Assembly (NCBI GenBank): GCA_016177555.1
Contig: JACOVB010000327.1
Span: forward strand, 1 to 9,559
Source of the DNA: Candidatus Rokuibacteriota bacterium
GTDB taxonomy: Bacteria > Methylomirabilota > Methylomirabilia > Rokubacteriales > CSP1-6
Direction of reading: 5' to 3'
DNA: 9,559 bases
The notes under the pieces were generated by a model, which searched no databases, was not told the DNA's origin, and worked only from the letters and a program-made list of their open reading frames with translations. Shown one piece after another: positions 6,589-9,559 of this stretch; position 1 is the first letter of the stretch; each line of letters starts with the position of its first letter. Made by a program: the position numbers and the translations under genes.

Positions 6589-8931
6589 TCAGGCCGAGCG
6601 GTGAAGCCGCAAGGCTTCGGCGACCACCGCCAGCACGCGCTCGAGACGGAACGGCTTCACCAGGGTCAGGTCCACGCCGCTCGAGCGGAGCCGCACCGGA
6701 TCCAGCAGATGCCCCCAGCCGGTCAGGAGCACCACGGCTGTCTCCGGGTTCATGCGCTTGACGTCACGGGCAACCTCGAGACCGGAGCGCTCGGGCAGCG
6801 ACAGGTCCGTCAGCACCACGTCGAACCGCTCCCGCTGGAAGGAGGCGAGCCCGTTGAGCCCGTCCCCGGCCGAGGCGACGCGGTACCCGGCCTGAGTCAG
6901 CGACTCCACGAGCATCTGTCGGATCTGCTCCTCGTCCTCGAGGACGAGCACGGAGCCGGGACCATCCTCCCCGCCGCTCTCCCGCTCGGGGCGCCCCGGC
7001 GCATCCGCAGCCGGCGCGGGCACCGCCGGGGCGCTCGCAACCGGACCACCCGCGGGCAGCCACAGCGTGATCGTCGTGCCCCGGCCCTCCTCGCTCACCA
7101 CGTCGATGCGCCCTCGATGACGGACGATGATCCCGTGCACGACCGACAACCCGAGCCCCGTCCTGATCGGCGAGCGCGTGCTGAAGAACGGATCGAAGAT
7201 GCGGCGGCGCACGCTCTCGGACATGCCCTCACCCGTGTCGCTGACGCTGAGCTCGACACCTTCGTCGCGGGCGCGGGTCGAGAGTCTGATCTGACCGCCC
7301 CTGGGCATCGCGTCGATCGCGTTCAGCACCACGTTTGTCACGGCCTCACGCAGCTCCGCCGTGTTGCCGGGCACGGGGGGGGTCTCCTCCAGATCCGTGC
7401 TGACCTCGATGCGCAACCCGCGCGTCTCGGCCTCGTCCTTCCACAGGCCCCGCGTGAGAGTCACCGCGTCGTGGACCAGCGTGTTCATGTCGGTCATGGC
7501 GGCGGCGGCGTCCAGCCGGGTCGAGGCGAAGGCGTGAAGCCGGCGGACGATGTCCGCCGCCCGCCAGGCCGCCTCCTCGACCTGCCCGAGGCTCTCGCGG
7601 TACGCCTCGTCCGTGGTCCGGGCCATCATGAGCTGGATCTTGCCGAGGATGATCGCCAGGATATTGTTGAACTCGTGGGCCACGCCCCCGGCCATCTCGC
7701 CCAGGGCTCGCGTCTTCTCGCTCACGATCATGTGCTCCTGGGCCGAGCGCAGCGACTCGAAGCTGCTCCGCACCTCGCCGTAGAGCCGCTCGTTCTCGAT
7801 GGCCAGAGCGGCGAGGGAGGCCAGGACCTGAGCCGCCTCCACCGCGTCGGCGGAGAACTCCCGAGGCCGCCCATCGCCCATGTAGAGGGCCCCCACGGTG
7901 CGCGCGTGGATGCGCAGCGGCAGGAGCAGGCACCCGCGCACGTCGAGCGCTTGGAGGAACGCCTCCGGGGCCGCTGCCAGCTCTCTCAGATCGCGCCGGG
8001 CCACGGGCCGCTGCGTCTCGAGCATCTCCCGCGCCAGCCCTTCTTCGAGGTCGACGTGCCACGCCTCCGCCACGGGCCCAGGCAGCCCGGAGGCCGCAGC
8101 GAGTCTGAGGCCGCCCTGGCCATCCGGCACCCCGAGGGCCGCCACCCGGACGCCCAGGAGACGGCACCCCGTCTCGCACGCGCGGGTCAGGGTCTCGCTC
8201 AGGTCCCGTCCCACCAGGGCCTGACTCGAGAGGGCCTCGATCTCCCGCAGGCGGGCGACGTGGTCGGCGGCGCGATCGGTGAGATGCTGGTGGGCACAGG
8301 CTGTGGCCACCCGGTCCGCGATCACGAGGAGCAGCTGGACGTCCTCCGCGGTGAACGGTACGCTCCGGCCACGGCGTCCCGCATACAGGACGCCCAGGAC
8401 CTGATCGTCCCCCCGGATGGGCACGGCCACGGCGTCCCGGACCGGGAAGCGCGCGACGAAGGGATCACTCGGGGCGACATCCGCCGGCCGGGAATAGCAG
8501 AGCAGCCGCCCCTCGAGATAGGCCTGTCCCACGAGCCCCTCGCCGGGAGCGATGGAGACGCCACCCAGGTCGTCGCGCCGGAATCCCCGCGCGGCCGTCG
8601 GCTGAAGCGTGCCGCGCTCGGGGTCGAGCAGGAACAGCATCGAGCGATCCGCTTCGAGGAGCCGCGCCAAGCGATCCATGGCGATCCCGAACATCTCGCT
8701 CGGGGGATAGCCGGATGACGGGAGCCCCAGCGCGTCCGGCAGGCTGCCGAACAGCTTGGGGTCCACGGCGCTGATCGTATCGATGCTCGGTGCCGGGGCC
8801 TCAGCACCCTCGGGGTCGACGCCGCCGAGCTGCTGGATGCGATCCCGGAGATGCTCGAGGGCGCGGCTGATCTCCGATAGCGAGGCCCCGAGCTCCCTGG
8901 GGTCAGGATCGTGGGACGGCTGCGCGCTCAT
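6589..8931 (-). CDS. Soluble hybrid sensor histidine kinase (GAF-GAF-HisKA-HATPase-REC)
   Basis: A 780-residue kinase with no membrane segment, hence a cytosolic sensor. Order: a short N-terminal helical stretch; GAF domain 1 (about 80-215; [33 protein letters not shown]); GAF domain 2 (about 230-385; [19 protein letters not shown]); a linker helix; the HisKA H-box [15 protein letters not shown] with phospho-acceptor H419; the catalytic domain with N-box [10 protein letters not shown] (N537), G1 DTGEGM (565-570), F-box IFDPFFSTR and G2 TGLGLSV (591-597); an Ala/Pro linker (about 627-658); and a C-terminal receiver with acidic pocket E665/D666, phospho-acceptor D709, T737 and K759. There is no DNA-binding output in the receiver, so signal passes by phosphotransfer or by receiver feedback. 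The ATG at 8929-8931 has no clear Shine-Dalgarno. It is the first gene of a unit with the Ppx/GppA gene, preceded by a sigma-54 promoter match. The GAF ligands cannot be told from sequence. Confidence 0.94.
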   Translation of the reverse strand: MSAQPSHDPDPRELGASLSEISRALEHLRDRIQQLGGVDPEGAEAPAPSIDTISAVDPKLFGSLPDALGLPSSGYPPSEMFGIAMDRLARLLEADRSMLFLLDPERGTLQPTAARGFRRDDLGGVSIAPGEGLVGQAYLEGRLLCYSRPADVAPSDPFVARFPVRDAVAVPIRGDDQVLGVLYAGRRGRSVPFTAEDVQLLLVIADRVATACAHQHLTDRAADHVARLREIEALSSQALVGRDLSETLTRACETGCRLLGVRVAALGVPDGQGGLRLAAASGLPGPVAEAWHVDLEEGLAREMLETQRPVARRDLRELAAAPEAFLQALDVRGCLLLPLRIHARTVGALYMGDGRPREFSADAVEAAQVLASLAALAIENERLYGEVRSSFESLRSAQEHMIVSEKTRALGEMAGGVAHEFNNILAIILGKIQLMMARTTDEAYRESLGQVEEAAWRAADIVRRLHAFASTRLDAAAAMTDMNTLVHDAVTLTRGLWKDEAETRGLRIEVSTDLEETPPVPGNTAELREAVTNVVLNAIDAMPRGGQIRLSTRARDEGVELSVSDTGEGMSESVRRRIFDPFFSTRSPIRTGLGLSVVHGIIVRHRGRIDVVSEEGRGTTITLWLPAGGPVASAPAVPAPAADAPGRPERESGGEDGPGSVLVLEDEEQIRQMLVESLTQAGYRVASAGDGLNGLASFQRERFDVVLTDLSLPERSGLEVARDVKRMNPETAVVLLTGWGHLLDPVRLRSSGVDLTLVKPFRLERVLAVVAEALRLHRSA

Positions 8932-9001
8932 GGGATGTAGCGAGGCTTACAGATCGTGAGCGGGCATGGTCATGGCTTTCGTGATGACTCCGATGAGGGA
9001 C

Positions 9002-9016
9002 GCATCAGCTGTGCCA
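9002..9016 (-). promoter_or_regulatory. Sigma-54 (RpoN) -24/-12 promoter match for the kinase-phosphatase unit
   Basis: The minus strand reads TGGCAC-AGCTG-ATGC, with the invariant GG and GC at exact RpoN spacing and the same ATGC -12 form as the promoter at 5479-5493. The predicted start is near 8990, giving a leader of about 59 nt before the kinase ATG at 8931. It departs from the consensus at the base after TGGCAC (A for G) and at the first base of the -12 block. Support comes from being intergenic, on the right strand and at a sensible distance. Confidence 0.65.
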
Positions 9017-9221
9017 AGACCGGCCCTCCTCGACGCTCGTCTCTAACCCGCGAATTTCCCACGGGCTCCGGCCGACACCGAGAGCAACCCACGGCGCCGC
9101 CATTTCGGGCCATGCGAAACCGTAAGGTTCTCCGACGCTCGGCCTGGGCCGACAGCCCCCAGCCACGCGCCTTGGGCAGCAACTCCGGCTCGGCGGCAGA
9201 ACTGCGAAGTGACCAGGCAGA

Positions 9222-9268
9222 CAAACGATCGGGCACGTCCCTGTCGGCTTGCCGAGAAGGACGTGCCC
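9222..9268 (-). terminator. Hairpin terminator after the cytochrome c gene
   Basis: A perfect 10-bp outer stem (GGGCACGTCC on the minus strand at 9259-9268, GGACGTGCCC at 9231-9240) encloses an inner stem TCGGC-AA-GCCGA, making one long hairpin. It lies 23 nt past the cytochrome stop codon (9292-9294). The following minus-strand bases ATCGTTTGT are only moderately T-rich, so termination may be partial, but position and stem quality favour a terminator. Confidence 0.65.
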
Positions 9269-9291
9269 GGCACGGAAGCGGTGAATGAGGG

Positions 9292-9559
9292 CTACTTCCC
9301 CTTGAGGGAGCGAAGGTAGTGGACCAGCGCCCAGCGATCATTCTCCGGCAAATGCTTCCAGGGCGGCATGGCACCCCTGCCCGTCGAGATCTTCCAGAAC
9401 CAAGAGCCATCGGTCTCGTCTTGCACCTTCTTGGCGGTCCAGTCCGCAGGCTTCGGGGTGAGCGCCGCGGCGGCCGCCCCATCGCCTTTGCCCTTGGCGC
9501 CAGGGCACGAGGCGCAGTTCACCTTCGCCACCTTCTCGCCCTGCTCCACCGCCTTCTTC
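9292..9559 (-). CDS. c-type cytochrome, 5' end outside window, altered haem motif
   Basis: The last 88 residues of a small class I-like cytochrome c are visible; the frame stays open to the window edge, where a signal peptide would be expected further upstream. A GTG at 9547-9549 could act as a start but would leave no export signal, so I treat the gene as cut. The haem site reads NCASCPGAKGKGDG where the family has CXXCHG: the two thioether cysteines are present, but the proximal histidine is proline (codon CCT at 9502-9504). The distal ligand candidate is the methionine of GRGAMPPW, and the end ENDRWALVHYLRSLKGK is the usual C-terminal helix. Family members carry single electrons in the periplasm. 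With proline instead of histidine, ordinary haem c attachment and His/Met ligation would not be expected. The stop at 9292 is followed by a hairpin terminator. Confidence 0.85.
   Translation of the reverse strand, partial: KKAVEQGEKVAKVNCASCPGAKGKGDGAAAAALTPKPADWTAKKVQDETDGSWFWKISTGRGAMPPWKHLPENDRWALVHYLRSLKGK

Larger units (their letters stand above)
8932..9291. other. Intergenic regulatory region between cytochrome and kinase genes
   Basis: This 360-nt stretch has no credible gene; the open frames in it are short and lack ribosome sites. From the cytochrome side it holds the hairpin terminator (9231-9268), a TCGGCC-TG-GGCCGA inverted repeat (9139-9152), a TTTCG-7-CGAAA inverted repeat (9103-9119), two CCGTGGG copies on the minus strand exactly 30 bp apart (9058-9064 and 9088-9094) and the sigma-54 promoter match (9002-9016). 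The two CCGTGGG copies sit about 70 and 100 bp before the predicted kinase transcription start. The repeats are short, and only the terminator and promoter are well supported. Confidence 0.55.

Noticed and set aside
6034..8718. Very long open frame on the plus strand opposite the hybrid kinase and phosphatase genes
   Set aside because: Its translation is rich in Arg, His, Pro and Gly with no family motifs. It is the usual antisense shadow of GC-rich coding sequence with biased third positions; the minus strand carries unmistakable kinase and Ppx/GppA motifs.
5551..9141. GACGCTCG octamer shared by both sigma-54 upstream regions (5551-5560, 9031-9039, 9133-9141)
   Set aside because: The same octamer or its complement also occurs inside coding sequence (near 2436 and 5820), so in this base composition it is not specific enough to call a regulon operator.
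8932..9230. Small RNA or riboswitch in the kinase 5' region
   Set aside because: Only short inverted repeats are present; no known riboswitch core was recognised, and the predicted leader is about 59 nt.

Overview
The window comes from a GC-rich bacterium (by eye about two thirds G+C, with strong G/C preference at third codon positions and several GTG starts). All eight recognisable genes lie on the minus strand, so transcription runs from high to low coordinates. Two -24/-12 (sigma-54) promoter matches, a large soluble hybrid histidine kinase, a c-type cytochrome and the style of the small secreted protein suggest an uncultured soil or sediment lineage of the Rokubacteria/Methylomirabilota or deltaproteobacterial kind. 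That placement is an inference; no marker gene here fixes it.

In transcription order: (1) 9292-9559 is the 3' part of a small c-type cytochrome whose 5' end lies outside the window; its CXXCH haem motif reads CASCP. A hairpin terminator follows at 9231-9268. (2) An intergenic region of about 360 nt holds a sigma-54 promoter match at 9002-9016. It precedes a two-gene unit: a GAF-GAF-HisKA-HATPase-REC hybrid kinase (6589-8931) and, 10 nt later, a Ppx/GppA-family phosphatase (5652-6578). (3) A second, better sigma-54 promoter match (5479-5493) sits 30 nt plus a good Shine-Dalgarno ahead of an unrecognised 142-aa membrane protein (5009-5437). (4) A near-consensus sigma-70 promoter (4949-4977, TTGACA-17-TATCCT) opens a compact run: HNH nuclease, uvrB, a 69-aa two-helix membrane protein, uvrC and an 82-aa exported protein. 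The run ends in a strong intrinsic terminator at about 14-58.

The repair run couples an HNH nuclease to UvrB and UvrC, the damage-verification helicase and the dual-incision nuclease of nucleotide excision repair. uvrB is broken: about 36 conserved codons between helicase segments TTLT and DLRLGKFD are missing and the reading frame changes at the same point (around 3010). This is either a real inactivating deletion or an assembly error. uvrC is intact over its full length. The regulatory half of the window appears to be a sigma-54-linked signalling module joining a cytosolic GAF sensor kinase to polyphosphate/(p)ppGpp-type phosphatase activity.

No tRNA, rRNA, CRISPR array, insertion sequence or attachment site was recognised. 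I see no wholly new multi-gene system. The observations most worth checking are the uvrB deletion, the CASCP cytochrome, the paired sigma-54 promoters and the HNH-uvrBC linkage.
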